From Bacteroidales bacterium (lineage in GTDB: Bacteria; Bacteroidota; Bacteroidia; Bacteroidales; UBA932), in NCBI GenBank assembly GCA_009774765.1, contig VSOK01000008.1, positions 1 to 64,000 on the forward strand: 64,000 nucleotides of DNA, read 5' to 3'. Of the stretch, positions 26,700 through 36,164 are shown piece by piece; position 1 is the stretch's first letter, and each line of letters begins with the position of its first letter. Below the pieces are notes generated by a model. It was not told where the DNA came from. It saw only the letters and a program-made list of their open reading frames with translations, and ran no database searches. The position numbers and the translations under genes were made by a program.

Positions 26700-26975
26700 A
26701 TGGAAATCCTCATTGCCGCAATACTCCTTGTAGGGCTGTGCGTAATCGGAATGTGCTTCAACATCATATTCCGCAAGAACGGGCATTTCCCGGAAACGGA
26801 AATCAGCAGCAACAGGGAGATGCGCAAAAGAGGAATCCGCTGCGCAAAGGAGGACGAGCTCAGGATCTGGGGCAGAAGGCACGGGAAGGAGAACCCGACC
26901 TGCAGCGACCTCGGATGCGGAGACTGCTCCGGATGTGAAATTTCGACTGATACAGATAAACAGCAAAAGATATGA
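26700..26975 (+). CDS. Small Cys-rich membrane protein
   Basis: The 91 residues form one N-terminal transmembrane helix (about 3-22) and a soluble tail with a cluster C68-x4-C73-x2-C76-x2-C79, plus C48. The spacing suggests a metal or Fe-S site on the cytoplasmic side, but no known domain is recognised. It overlaps der by 4 nt and follows prs by 4 nt, so it is co-translated with GTPase and PRPP genes. From memory, short proteins of this look occur at this position in other Bacteroidales. No function is assigned. Confidence 0.8.
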   Translation: MEILIAAILLVGLCVIGMCFNIIFRKNGHFPETEISSNREMRKRGIRCAKEDELRIWGRRHGKENPTCSDLGCGDCSGCEISTDTDKQQKI

Positions 26976-28282
26976 GTCTTGTAGCCATAGTGGGACGTCC
27001 GAATGTCGGAAAATCCACTTTATTCAACCGCCTTGTAGGAATGAGGCAGGCCATTGTCGATGAGACAGCAGGAGTGACACGTGACAGACATTATGGTAAA
27101 TGTGAATGGTGCGGGCACGAGTTTTCAATAGTTGACACCGGAGGCTATACCAGCAATTCGGATGATATATTCGAAGAAGAAATACGCAAACAGGTAGTCC
27201 TCGCGATAGAGGAAGCCGATCTTGTACTTTTTATGGTCGAGGCCCAGACCGGAATAACCGACTATGACGAAGAGATCGCAGACCTTCTGCGCAGGTGCGG
27301 AAAGCCTGTTGTCGTTGCCGTCAACAAGGTCGACACCGGCAACAAGATGTTTGATTCCTACCAGTTCTATTCACTCGGACTCGGTGAGCTGTTCAGCATA
27401 TCCTCCGCAAACGGAGGAGGAACCGGTGACCTGCTTGATGAAATCGTACGCCGTCTTCCTGAAGACACTCAGGTTTCAGAAGATGAGCACCCTGAGCTTC
27501 CGCACATCACAATCGTAGGAAAGCCGAATGTCGGGAAATCGTCTCTTACAAATGCTCTGCTCGGACGTGACAGGAACATAGTCACTCCTATAGCAGGCAC
27601 GACACGTGATTCGATCTCCACATACTACAACAAATTCGGGCACGAGTTTATGCTTGTGGACACGGCTGGTATGAGGAAGAAGACCAAAGTTCACGAAGAC
27701 CTGGAGTTCTATTCCGTGATGAGGTCCATAAGAGCCATCGAGCATTCTGACGTATGCGTACTTATGATAGACGCGCAGACCGGCCTGGAAGCACAGGATA
27801 TGAGCATCTTCAATCTGATTTCACGCAACCGCAAAGGATGTGTGATCGTGGTCAACAAATGGGACCTCATCGAGAAGGACAGCAATACTATGAAGGAGTA
27901 CATCGAGGCCATCAAGTCAAGGATAGCCCCGTTCAATGACATTCCTATAATATTCACGTCCGTAATCAACAGACAAAGGATCCTGGATGTCCTGAACGCC
28001 GCCGCAAAAGTTTATGAGAACTATTCGCGCAAGGTTTCCACATCAAAGCTCAACGACGAGATGCTGCCGGAGATAGAGAATTATCCTCCTCCTGCATGGA
28101 AAGGCAAATACATCAAGATCAAATATGTGACCCAGCTTCCTACAAGGTCTCCGTCTTTCGCGTTCTTCTGCAATCTTCCTCAGTATGTCAAAGAACCGTA
28201 CAAACGTTTTCTTGAAAACAAGCTGAGATCCAAATTCGACTTCTCCGGATGTCCTGTACAGATTTACCTGAGGCAGAAATAA
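26972..28282 (+). CDS. der: Ribosome-biogenesis GTPase Der (EngA)
   Basis: Der has two tandem GTPase domains and a KH-like domain that binds 50S precursors. In this 436-residue protein G1 motifs are GRPNVGKST (8-16) and GKPNVGKSS (about 184-192), with G3 DTGG and DTAG, and the KH-like domain covers about 355-436. It is the last gene of the engB-prs operon and is followed by a strong terminator. Confidence 0.97.
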   Translation: MSLVAIVGRPNVGKSTLFNRLVGMRQAIVDETAGVTRDRHYGKCEWCGHEFSIVDTGGYTSNSDDIFEEEIRKQVVLAIEEADLVLFMVEAQTGITDYDEEIADLLRRCGKPVVVAVNKVDTGNKMFDSYQFYSLGLGELFSISSANGGGTGDLLDEIVRRLPEDTQVSEDEHPELPHITIVGKPNVGKSSLTNALLGRDRNIVTPIAGTTRDSISTYYNKFGHEFMLVDTAGMRKKTKVHEDLEFYSVMRSIRAIEHSDVCVLMIDAQTGLEAQDMSIFNLISRNRKGCVIVVNKWDLIEKDSNTMKEYIEAIKSRIAPFNDIPIIFTSVINRQRILDVLNAAAKVYENYSRKVSTSKLNDEMLPEIENYPPPAWKGKYIKIKYVTQLPTRSPSFAFFCNLPQYVKEPYKRFLENKLRSKFDFSGCPVQIYLRQK

Positions 28283-28340
28283 ACAATAAGGCACAGGGCA
28301 GATTTATCCTGCAGCCGAGATGCTATACCACAAAAAAGAA

Positions 28341-28377
28341 GCCGACTAAAAATTATTTTTAGTCGGCCGCTTTTTTT
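28341..28377 (+). terminator. Rho-independent terminator of the engB-der operon
   Basis: GCCGACTAAAAAT pairs with its complement around a very small centre (28341-28367), and a run of seven T follows at 28371-28377. The remaining bases to 28471 show no gene; a weak 5-bp hairpin at 28439-28455 (AACCG/CGGTT) could serve the convergent DUF4783 gene. Confidence 0.85.
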
Positions 28378-28471
28378 GATAACCCTATTATTAACAACTA
28401 AACTAACCTGAAAAGCAATTATGCAAACCCTATGCCAAAACCGCATTTCTCGGTTGTCTTCAAACTTATTT

Positions 28472-28879
28472 TTATTCCATCCGTTCCAATTTAAGCTGTT
28501 GTATCTTATAGCCGGCATCATTGCAGCTCACAAATATCGTCACTATGAAGACCTCACCTCCGGCATTGAGTGAGCCTATGGCATATTTCATATTGGATCG
28601 CCCGGCCGTATGGTTGATGTCAAAAGAACGTGGGGTATAGGAACTGAAAAACGATTTCATTATCTGGCGTCCCTGATTCCTGCTGGAATCATGCGTGCTG
28701 GAAAGAATCGTAATTTCAAGATTGTCCGCAAACCACGCTGCAAGCTTATCTGCATTCCCTTCTCTCATATACTTTGATATCGGCACAAACACATCATAAC
28801 CCACTTTTTGGGCGGATGCAGTAAGTCCGGCGCAGAGCACAAGTGCGGAGAGCACTGATTTTACCAATAATCTGTTCAT
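28472..28879 (-). CDS. DUF4783 secreted protein
   Basis: The start at 28879 gives 135 residues with a signal peptide (MNRLLVKSVLSALVLCAG, cleaved near TASA-Q). The mature part is an NTF2-like alpha/beta fold of the DUF4783 family of Bacteroidota, with a helical start, GNADKLAAWF, and beta strands that end the protein. The family has no established function; it is thought to be periplasmic. It is transcribed alone, divergent from rlmH. Confidence 0.85.
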   Translation of the reverse strand: MNRLLVKSVLSALVLCAGLTASAQKVGYDVFVPISKYMREGNADKLAAWFADNLEITILSSTHDSSRNQGRQIMKSFFSSYTPRSFDINHTAGRSNMKYAIGSLNAGGEVFIVTIFVSCNDAGYKIQQLKLERME

Positions 28880-28992
28880 TTTACAATAAATAGCCAGCAC
28901 GGTCTCTGCAAATATTGAGCCACATACAACCGCAGCACCGAAAGACAAAATCCATAAAAGCCGTTAAATTTTTCAATTGAATTTTTTATAGT

Positions 28993-29000
28993 TACTTTTG
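28993..29000 (+). promoter_or_regulatory. Promoter -7 element of rlmH
   Basis: TACTTTTG matches TAnnTTTG about 40 nt before the rlmH ATG. No clear -33 element accompanies it. Confidence 0.45.
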
Positions 29001-29039
29001 GAGTGATTTTTCCGATAGGGTCCAACAACAGACACTTAT

Positions 29040-29513
29040 ATGAAGATAACATTGCTTACAGTAGGAAAGACAGACAAAGAATGGGTAAAGGAGGGGCTCG
29101 GGATATACGTATCCAGGCTCAAGCATTATGTACCGTTTTCCATCTCTGAAATACCGGAACTGAAAAACGTGTCTTCTCTGAGCCGTGAACAGATAAAGTC
29201 CAGGGAAGGAGACCTTATACTCAAGGCCGTCAAGCCCGCTGACGAGCTTATACTTCTTGACGAGCACGGCAAAGAATATTCTTCCGTGGACTGGGCACGC
29301 ATTATGGAGGACAAGCTTGCCAGATCAGGAAAAGATATAATCTTTGTCATAGGGGGCGCGTACGGATTCTCAAAAGAGGTCTATGACAGGAGCAACGGAA
29401 AGATATCTTTGTCAAAGATGACTTTTTCGCACCAGATGGTAAGGGTAATTTTTGCCGAACAGCTATACAGGGCCTTTACCATAATAAAAGGCGAACCGTA
29501 TCACCACGAATAA
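29040..29513 (+). CDS. rlmH: 23S rRNA pseudouridine-1915 N3-methyltransferase RlmH
   Basis: RlmH is a SPOUT methyltransferase that modifies pseudouridine 1915 of 23S rRNA on the assembled ribosome. The 157-residue protein keeps the AdoMet-binding knot: LDEHGKEYSS (about 77-86), FVIGGAYGFS (about 102-111) and the C-terminal SKMTFSHQMVRVIFAEQLYRA region. It lies 19 nt before a sensor kinase gene. Confidence 0.96.
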   Translation: MKITLLTVGKTDKEWVKEGLGIYVSRLKHYVPFSISEIPELKNVSSLSREQIKSREGDLILKAVKPADELILLDEHGKEYSSVDWARIMEDKLARSGKDIIFVIGGAYGFSKEVYDRSNGKISLSKMTFSHQMVRVIFAEQLYRAFTIIKGEPYHHE

Positions 29514-29532
29514 CAGCAAACATTTGATCAGG

Positions 29533-32500
29533 ATGAACGTAAAAAGATACATAAAGGACAACGGCAGCACAATATGCATAATATTGTCACTGCTGCTGTT
29601 TTTCTTTTCTCTTCTTGTCAACACATCCTCAAGCGACACGGACCAGGTTGCCGCCAGGCTTGAAAAGAACATAGGGAAAAGGATGGCCATTCTGGACGGA
29701 TATGTCGAGAAGGCGATGGAGTCAGACCATTCGAAATGGCTTCAGATGGATGATCTTCCTGAAGATATGGTCATATACAGGTATATATATGATACCCTGC
29801 AGTCATGGTGCAACCAGTTTACGACATACAACGACGACATCAGTTCAAGACTTGTTTTCCAGAAGCTGGGCAACCAGAAGATGAACCTGTCATCTCCCCT
29901 TTCCAAAGTGACCGGACAGGTCAAATATATGAATCTCGGACCGGAATGGTATCTTGTCAAATCAGTGACAGACGGCATAGGCTGCAAGATAATAGCCGGA
30001 ATAGAAATAAAGAATATACTCATAGAGGACCTCCACAAGGCATACAACGGAGTAAATGAACACCTTAAGCTTTCCGGAAAATTCTCTATACTCCCATTGT
30101 CATACAGCGGAGGATCTCCGGTATATTTTGAAGGCGTACCATTGTTCAAAGTAATTTCGGAGACAAGCCAGAATTCCCCTTTTCTTGCAAACTCGATCCT
30201 AAGATGGATTTCACTGCTTCTGATGACACTTGCCTCCGTCCTGTATCTGTGGACACACAAATCGGTCCATATATATCTGATAAACATAGTTCTGCTTATG
30301 CTTGCCGCCGCAATCGCCTATATATGGGGACTGCAGATGCAGGAAGTGTCAAATATGTTCTCGCCTACGATATATGCGGACGGACAATCCCTCTACTCAT
30401 TGGGGGCACTGATGATAATGAACATTGCAGTCATACTGTTCATAGTGTGCACATACCTTATAAAGGACAAATTCATCGATGCAATAGCAAGGTCGCCAAG
30501 GAAACACCTGTTCATCGTGTACGGAACAGGACTGACATTGCTTGCGGCCGCAGTCGCGACATACACCGGACTTACGTTCAAAAGTCTGATAATGAACTCC
30601 AACATATCGCTGGAGATGTATTTCTGGAACCAGCTTTCTTTGTTCAGCATCATAGTATACGCCATCTACATATGCCTTTTCCTGTCCATCCTGCTGATAG
30701 TACAGATGTGCGAACCGGTCCTCCACAGGTATTTCGGCATAAAATATAATGTGTTCCACACCAGAAGCCTGATGATTTTCGCGCTGATATGTGCAACATA
30801 TTTCACCGTAGCCTCCGGCATCCTGGGATTCAGGAAAGAGCAGAACAGGATGATGGTGGTCGCGAACAGAATTGCAATAGACCGTGACCTGAGCCTTGAA
30901 ATACAGCTCAGAAATACAGAGGACGCCATTGCAAACGACCAGTTCATATCCACCCTTTCCGCAATGGAAAGGAGCGAAATCATAATTCTTCACAGGCTTA
31001 CGGAGAATTACCTCAACCGTGTAACTCAGAATTACGACATCACGATTTCATTGTGCGGACTCCACGACACAGAATGCCTGAAAAAATATGAAAACACCAT
31101 ATTCACCGGCATTCCGATAGCTGACAATTCAAGGTTCATACACGCATACGACATCAACGACAATTCCAGATATATAGGAGTGTTCATGTACTATTCCCCG
31201 GAGCACGGGATTTCAAGGATGATACTTGACATTGAACCGAAGGCGAACAGGGAGGACAGAGGATACTACAACATATTGGGCAAATACTCCAAATCCGGGA
31301 AAGCTGACATTCCCAACAACTACTCATACGCAAAATATATCTCGGGAAAACTCGTAAGCTACAAAGGTACATACGCCTATCCTACAGTCCTGTACAGAAC
31401 CATAAAGGAAAGTGTGGACAACGGGGAGGAGACCATAAGGACAAAAGGATACATCCATTTCATAAACAGGATCAACAGCGATGAAATCATAATAATATCA
31501 AGAAAGATAAGGAGTGTAGCCACCTATATGGTTACATTCTCATATCTGATTTTCATCATTTTCGCCGTATTGGCTGCATTTACCTGGAAAAAAAGCCCGG
31601 ACAAGGTCCTCAAAAGGAATTACTACAGGTCAAGAATCAACATCATACTGTTCATATCATTGTTTATGACCCTCGTGATCATGACCGTAATGAGCGTTGC
31701 GTTCGTCTACAAGCGCAACGAGACAAATATGAACAATATGATGTCCAGCAAGATCAATACGATACAGAATATGATTGAGAGCCAGTGCAGATATGTATCC
31801 GCCACGAGCGAGCTGAACACTCAGGATTTCTCATATATACTGGAAAAGATCGGCAATGACACAAAGTCGGACATAACCTTATATACTCCGGAAGGAAAGG
31901 TCTTCAGATCAACCACACCCGAGATATTCGACAAGATGATATTGGGTTCGAGGATAAATGAAGAAGCCTACTACAACATCAAATACCGCAACCAGAGATT
32001 TTATATAAATCCGGAGCAGATCGGAAAGGACAGGTACTTCTCCCTGTACGCCCCTGTAATGAACGCGGAAGGCAAGATGATAGCGATAATCGGCACGCCA
32101 TATACGGAACAGAACTATGACTTCAAGACGGACATACTTTTCCACACGGCTACAATAATAAATCTTTTCCTTATACTTCTGAGCGCGGCACTGTTTGTAA
32201 CTATGACTGTTGTAAACAATATGTTCAAACCTCTGATAGAGATGGGACAGAAGATGAGCACCGCCGACATACACGGACTTGAATATATCATCTACAGAAG
32301 AGACGATGAAATATCAACACTCGTGGACGCATACAACAGGATGGTGCACGACCTGTCGGAAAGCACCAAGAAGATCACCCAGGCAGAAAGGGATATGGCA
32401 TGGAGTGAAATGGCGCGTCAGGTAGCCCACGAGATCAAGAACCCGCTCACTCCTATCAAGCTGGAAATCCAGAGGCTTATAAGGCTCAAGCAGAAGAACG

Positions 32501-33096
32501 ACCCGTCATGGGAGACAAAGTTCGACAGGGTATCCAATATAGTCCTGGAGCATATCGACATACTGACGGACACGGCCAACGAGTTTTCCACTTTTGCGAA
32601 ACTGTATACCGAAGAGCCTGTACTTATGAATCTTGACCAGACACTGCACGACCAGATAACGATATTTGACAACAAGGACAACATCAAGATATCATACATA
32701 GGCCTGAACGGAGCTTCTGTAATGGCACCGCGCCCTCAGCTGATACGCGTGTTTGTCAACCTGCTCACAAATGCGATACAGGCTGTCGAGATACAGCAGA
32801 AAGAGGCTTTGGAACAGGGACTGGAACCTGAAAAAGGAAAGATATTCATCTGCCTGAGGAACAGCACAAAAGACGGATATTATGATATAGTTTTCGAGGA
32901 CAGCGGTCCGGGTGTGAGCGAAGACCACCAGAGCAGGCTGTTCACCCCGAATTTCACGACAAAGACGGGAGGAACCGGGCTCGGTCTTGCGATATGCAGG
33001 AACATTATAGAAAAATGTGACGGTGAAATTCTGTATCAGAGGTCGTTTGCCCTGAGGGGAGCCTGCTTTACCGTAAGGCTGCCCAAACTTAAATGA
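29533..33096 (+). CDS. Large multi-pass sensor histidine kinase
   Basis: The 1187-residue inner-membrane kinase is far longer than typical. The N-terminus has one helix (about 10-27) and a periplasmic region, then six closely spaced helices (about 220-430), a second extracytoplasmic region (to about 670), and two further helices. A third sensor loop and a last helix (about 870-895) lead into a HAMP-like segment. The kinase core follows: H966 in the H-box AHEIKNPLTPIKLE, the N-box NLLTNAIQAV, G1 EDSGPGV and G2 GGTGLGLAI. The H-box resembles that of NtrY-type kinases. The ATG at 29533 is preferred to a TTG 9 nt earlier. Its likely partner is the convergent response regulator beyond the terminator; the signal is unknown. 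Confidence 0.9.
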   Translation: MNVKRYIKDNGSTICIILSLLLFFFSLLVNTSSSDTDQVAARLEKNIGKRMAILDGYVEKAMESDHSKWLQMDDLPEDMVIYRYIYDTLQSWCNQFTTYNDDISSRLVFQKLGNQKMNLSSPLSKVTGQVKYMNLGPEWYLVKSVTDGIGCKIIAGIEIKNILIEDLHKAYNGVNEHLKLSGKFSILPLSYSGGSPVYFEGVPLFKVISETSQNSPFLANSILRWISLLLMTLASVLYLWTHKSVHIYLINIVLLMLAAAIAYIWGLQMQEVSNMFSPTIYADGQSLYSLGALMIMNIAVILFIVCTYLIKDKFIDAIARSPRKHLFIVYGTGLTLLAAAVATYTGLTFKSLIMNSNISLEMYFWNQLSLFSIIVYAIYICLFLSILLIVQMCEPVLHRYFGIKYNVFHTRSLMIFALICATYFTVASGILGFRKEQNRMMVVANRIAIDRDLSLEIQLRNTEDAIANDQFISTLSAMERSEIIILHRLTENYLNRVTQNYDITISLCGLHDTECLKKYENTIFTGIPIADNSRFIHAYDINDNSRYIGVFMYYSPEHGISRMILDIEPKANREDRGYYNILGKYSKSGKADIPNNYSYAKYISGKLVSYKGTYAYPTVLYRTIKESVDNGEETIRTKGYIHFINRINSDEIIIISRKIRSVATYMVTFSYLIFIIFAVLAAFTWKKSPDKVLKRNYYRSRINIILFISLFMTLVIMTVMSVAFVYKRNETNMNNMMSSKINTIQNMIESQCRYVSATSELNTQDFSYILEKIGNDTKSDITLYTPEGKVFRSTTPEIFDKMILGSRINEEAYYNIKYRNQRFYINPEQIGKDRYFSLYAPVMNAEGKMIAIIGTPYTEQNYDFKTDILFHTATIINLFLILLSAALFVTMTVVNNMFKPLIEMGQKMSTADIHGLEYIIYRRDDEISTLVDAYNRMVHDLSESTKKITQAERDMAWSEMARQVAHEIKNPLTPIKLEIQRLIRLKQKNDPSWETKFDRVSNIVLEHIDILTDTANEFSTFAKLYTEEPVLMNLDQTLHDQITIFDNKDNIKISYIGLNGASVMAPRPQLIRVFVNLLTNAIQAVEIQQKEALEQGLEPEKGKIFICLRNSTKDGYYDIVFEDSGPGVSEDHQSRLFTPNFTTKTGGTGLGLAICRNIIEKCDGEILYQRSFALRGACFTVRLPKLK

Positions 33097-33097
33097 C

Positions 33098-33131
33098 AAA
33101 TCCCAGGCATATCATTTTATGCCTGGGATTT
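33098..33131. terminator. Bidirectional terminator between kinase and response regulator
   Basis: A 13-bp perfect inverted repeat, AAATCCCAGGCAT (33098-33110) with 33119-33131, has a run of T on the plus strand and the complementary run on the minus strand. It serves the two convergent genes. Confidence 0.85.
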
Positions 33132-33150
33132 ATGCAACAAAGCGTATTCA

Positions 33151-34299
33151 TCAATAGACGTAAGAGCTTACATCCGATGCGGTAATCTTGTCTCCGGAAA
33201 GAATCAGAAGCCTCTCCACGACATTGCGTAGCTCCCTGATATTTCCGGTCCATGGCTTGTCCACCAGCATCTGCATCGCATCCTTCTCGACTGTCCTGTG
33301 CGGCATTCCGGTCTCTGCACAGATCTGGTCTATAAAAAATTCCACAAGAACAGGGATGTCACATTTACGTTCGTCCAAAGAAGGGACTGATATCAGGATG
33401 ACGCTCAACCTGTGGTAAAGGTCCTCCCTGAAATTACCTTTTGCGATTTCCTCCTTCAGATTCTTGTTGGTGGCGGCAAGCACCCTGACGTCAACCTGGA
33501 TGTCCTTGTCGCTTCCCACTCTCGAAAGTTTCTTCTCCTGAAGGACACGGAGCACCTTGGCCTGCGCGGCAAGGCTCATATCACCGATTTCATCAAGAAA
33601 CAGAGTTCCCCCGTCAGCCTGTTCGAATTTCCCCTTATGCTGCTTTACAGCAGAGGTAAAAGCACCTTTCTCGTGTCCGAACAGTTCACTTTCAATAAGT
33701 TCAGACGGAATAGCGGCACAATTGACTTCAATATATGGCATCTGTGAACGGAGACTTTTCTGATGAAGATTGCGAGCGACAAGCTCTTTTCCTGTACCGT
33801 TTGATCCGGTGATAAGAACTCTTGCATCTGTAGGAGCCACCTTGTCTATAATCTCCCTGATATGCTGCAACGGTGCGGAATTTCCCACCATTTCCTGTCC
33901 ATATACTTTCTTTTTGAGGATTTTTGTCTCTTTGACAAGAGAAACCTTGTCCGTGGCATTTTTTATTGTGATAAGAATCCTGTTGAGGTCCAATGGTTTC
34001 TGTATAAAATCAAATGCACCTTTCTTGATACACTCGACAGCAGTGTCAATGTCCCCATGTCCGGATATCATGATTACGGCAGAATCCACACCTTCAGCTA
34101 TCAGACGCTCAAGCACTTCAATGCCGTCCATATTAGGCATTTTTATGTCACAGAAAATGACGCTGTATTTTTCCTTAAGCGCCATCTCAATACCTTTTGC
34201 ACCGTCTTCCGCTACATCAGTCTCATAGCCTTCGTCCATAAGTATCTCTTTCAGAGAATTTCTTATTGAACGTTCATCATCAATTATAAGCAATTTCAT
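33151..34299 (-). CDS. Sigma-54-interacting response regulator lacking a DNA-binding domain
   Basis: This 382-residue NtrC-like protein has a receiver domain (1-120, phospho-acceptor D51) and an AAA+ domain (about 140-370) with Walker A GSNGTGKE and Walker B GGTLFLDEIGD. The sigma-54-contacting GAFTGA loop reads GAFTSA. It stops after SSYVY, where NtrC homologues continue with about 60-80 residues of Fis-type helix-turn-helix. The terminator starts 20 nt past the stop codon, leaving no room for a lost domain, so the truncation is natural. From memory, a similar HTH-less, GAFTSA-bearing family is widespread in Bacteroidota. It is the probable partner of the kinase at 29533. Confidence 0.93.
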   Translation of the reverse strand: MKLLIIDDERSIRNSLKEILMDEGYETDVAEDGAKGIEMALKEKYSVIFCDIKMPNMDGIEVLERLIAEGVDSAVIMISGHGDIDTAVECIKKGAFDFIQKPLDLNRILITIKNATDKVSLVKETKILKKKVYGQEMVGNSAPLQHIREIIDKVAPTDARVLITGSNGTGKELVARNLHQKSLRSQMPYIEVNCAAIPSELIESELFGHEKGAFTSAVKQHKGKFEQADGGTLFLDEIGDMSLAAQAKVLRVLQEKKLSRVGSDKDIQVDVRVLAATNKNLKEEIAKGNFREDLYHRLSVILISVPSLDERKCDIPVLVEFFIDQICAETGMPHRTVEKDAMQMLVDKPWTGNIRELRNVVERLLILSGDKITASDVSSYVY

Positions 34300-34395
34300 A
34301 GTTATTTTGTTTTTTCATTTTTATACCGGCGCAATACCCTTACAAATATCGGACATTTTTCTTCGTCAGTCAGAAATTTCTAAGCAATTTTTTTA

Positions 34396-34403
34396 TAATT
34401 TTG
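34396..34403 (+). promoter_or_regulatory. Promoter -7 element of cmk-ispH
   Basis: TAATTTTG matches TAnnTTTG. Transcription would begin near 34408, about 17 nt before the cmk ATG. A clear -33 element is not visible. Confidence 0.5.
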
Positions 34404-34424
34404 TACCTCTTAAACGAATACCAG

Positions 34425-35120
34425 ATGCAAATACCTGATATAATAATCGCTATAGACGGATATTCTTCAACCGGTAAAAGTTCATTCGCCAAGAAAATAG
34501 CGACCGAGCTTTCACTTCTGTATCTTGATTCCGGAGCGTTGTACCGTAGCGTGACCTTTTATGCGATCAGCAATGGAATAATCGCCCCGTCAGGGGAAAT
34601 AGACAGGCAGACCCTGTGCAAATCCCTTCACGATCTCGATATCCATTTTGAAGACAGAGGCAACGGCAGCGAGACTTATATAGGAGACAGATGCGTTGAA
34701 AAAGAGATCCGTTCCCTTGCTGTTTCTGACAGGGTAAGTCCTATAGCGGCGATCCAGGAAGTCAGAGAATATGTCGACGAGAAACTCCGTGAATTCGGCA
34801 AGAAAAAAAGAGTCGTAATGGACGGACGTGACATAGGGACGACTGTGTTTCCCGATGCGGAAATAAAAATATTCATGACAGCCGACCCGATGATACGTGC
34901 ACAGAGACGTCTTAAGGAGCTCGAGTCAAAGGGGGAAAAGAATACGATTGATGAAGTGTTGAGAAATATAAAGGAAAGGGACTTCATCGATTCGCACAGG
35001 GAGGTATCTCCTCTGGTCAAGGCAGATGACGCTGTCGTGCTTGACAATTCCAATATGAGCATCGACCAGCAACTGGATTGGGTAAAAAAACTGATAAAGG
35101 ACAGATTCAACATAGATTAA
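34425..35120 (+). CDS. cmk: Cytidylate kinase
   Basis: Cmk phosphorylates CMP and dCMP with ATP. The 231-residue protein has the P-loop DGYSSTGKSS (about 10-19), where most homologues have GPAGSGKS, then LDSGALYR and the DGRDIGTTVFP segment for the base. The ATG at 34425 is chosen; a TTG at 34401 would overlap the promoter element. ispH follows after 11 nt. Confidence 0.94.
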   Translation: MQIPDIIIAIDGYSSTGKSSFAKKIATELSLLYLDSGALYRSVTFYAISNGIIAPSGEIDRQTLCKSLHDLDIHFEDRGNGSETYIGDRCVEKEIRSLAVSDRVSPIAAIQEVREYVDEKLREFGKKKRVVMDGRDIGTTVFPDAEIKIFMTADPMIRAQRRLKELESKGEKNTIDEVLRNIKERDFIDSHREVSPLVKADDAVVLDNSNMSIDQQLDWVKKLIKDRFNID

Positions 35121-35131
35121 TTTCAGAACCT

Positions 35132-36076
35132 ATGGGAATTTCGGTGGATATTGACAGCAATTCCGGATTCTGTGCCGGAGTTATAAGAGCGATAAACAAA
35201 GCGGAGAATTTCCTTGGCTGCCAGGAAAACAGCAGGAAGCTGTTTTCTCTCGGAGCCATTGTCCACAACGAATCCGAACTGCACCGTCTTGAGGAAAAGG
35301 GACTTGTCACAATAGACAACGATGACCTTGCGGAAATGAGGGATGCTTCCGGAGAAACTCTTCTTATCAGAGCCCACGGCGAACCTCCTGCAACATACGG
35401 ACGCGCGGACGGACTCGGTTTCCGGATTATAGACTGCACATGTCCTGTAGTACTGAAACTTCAGAAGGACATCCGTGAAACATATACAAGACTTCATTCC
35501 GACGGGCACGACGGGCAGATTATCATTTTCGGCAAAATAGGCCACGCTGAGGTACTTGGACTTGTAGGCCAGGTGGACGGTGATGCCATTGTGATAGAGA
35601 ATATCAGAATGCTTGAGGAAGCCATCGACAGCGGTAGGGTGGACCTGGAAAAGCCGGTGGAAATTTTCTCACAGACCACCAAAAGCCCTGCGGAATATGC
35701 TGATGTCTGCGCTATGCTTGAAGAAAGGATGGCAAGGGAGAACGAACTTCCTGTGGAACGGTTCAAAGGCAGGAAAATGCTCGTGGTGCACAATACAGTA
35801 TGTTCACAGGTAGCTACAAGACACGAGAAACTTTCCAGATTCGCTACAGAGCACGACATAATCATATTTGTATCCGGAAAGGTCAGCTCCAACGGGAAAG
35901 TCCTTTGCGACCTATGTAAATCCCTGAACATCAGAACATACCATATAGCATCAACCGATGAACTGAAGAAAGAATGGTTCCGCAATGACGACAAGGTAGG
36001 CGTATGCGGCGCCACATCTACCCCAAAGTGGCTGCTTGAAGATGTTGCAGAAGCAATCAGAAATATGTACAGATAA
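35132..36076 (+). CDS. ispH: 4-hydroxy-3-methylbut-2-enyl diphosphate reductase
   Basis: IspH is the last enzyme of the MEP pathway and makes IPP and DMAPP with a [4Fe-4S] cluster. The three cluster cysteines are C14 (SGFCAGV), C104 (DCTCPVV) and C224 (NTVCSQV), in the expected order in 314 residues; the substrate-binding segments AHG (81-83) and STPKWL are present. The ATG at 35132 is used; the frame extends upstream only by overlapping cmk. It is co-transcribed with cmk. Confidence 0.95.
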   Translation: MGISVDIDSNSGFCAGVIRAINKAENFLGCQENSRKLFSLGAIVHNESELHRLEEKGLVTIDNDDLAEMRDASGETLLIRAHGEPPATYGRADGLGFRIIDCTCPVVLKLQKDIRETYTRLHSDGHDGQIIIFGKIGHAEVLGLVGQVDGDAIVIENIRMLEEAIDSGRVDLEKPVEIFSQTTKSPAEYADVCAMLEERMARENELPVERFKGRKMLVVHNTVCSQVATRHEKLSRFATEHDIIIFVSGKVSSNGKVLCDLCKSLNIRTYHIASTDELKKEWFRNDDKVGVCGATSTPKWLLEDVAEAIRNMYR

Positions 36077-36091
36077 GCCCTGCCAGAAAAT

Positions 36092-36122
36092 TTTGCAGAA
36101 ACCTGACAAATTTTTAATTTTG
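36092..36122 (+). promoter_or_regulatory. efp promoter with both consensus elements
   Basis: TTTG at 36092-36095, 19 nt, then TAATTTTG at 36115-36122: both Bacteroidota elements match with the ideal spacing. Transcription would start near 36128, about 37 nt before efp. It is the clearest promoter in the window. Confidence 0.75.
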
Positions 36123-36164
36123 CGGGCTGAAACACAGATAATTATTATTAAATTATAACTTTAT

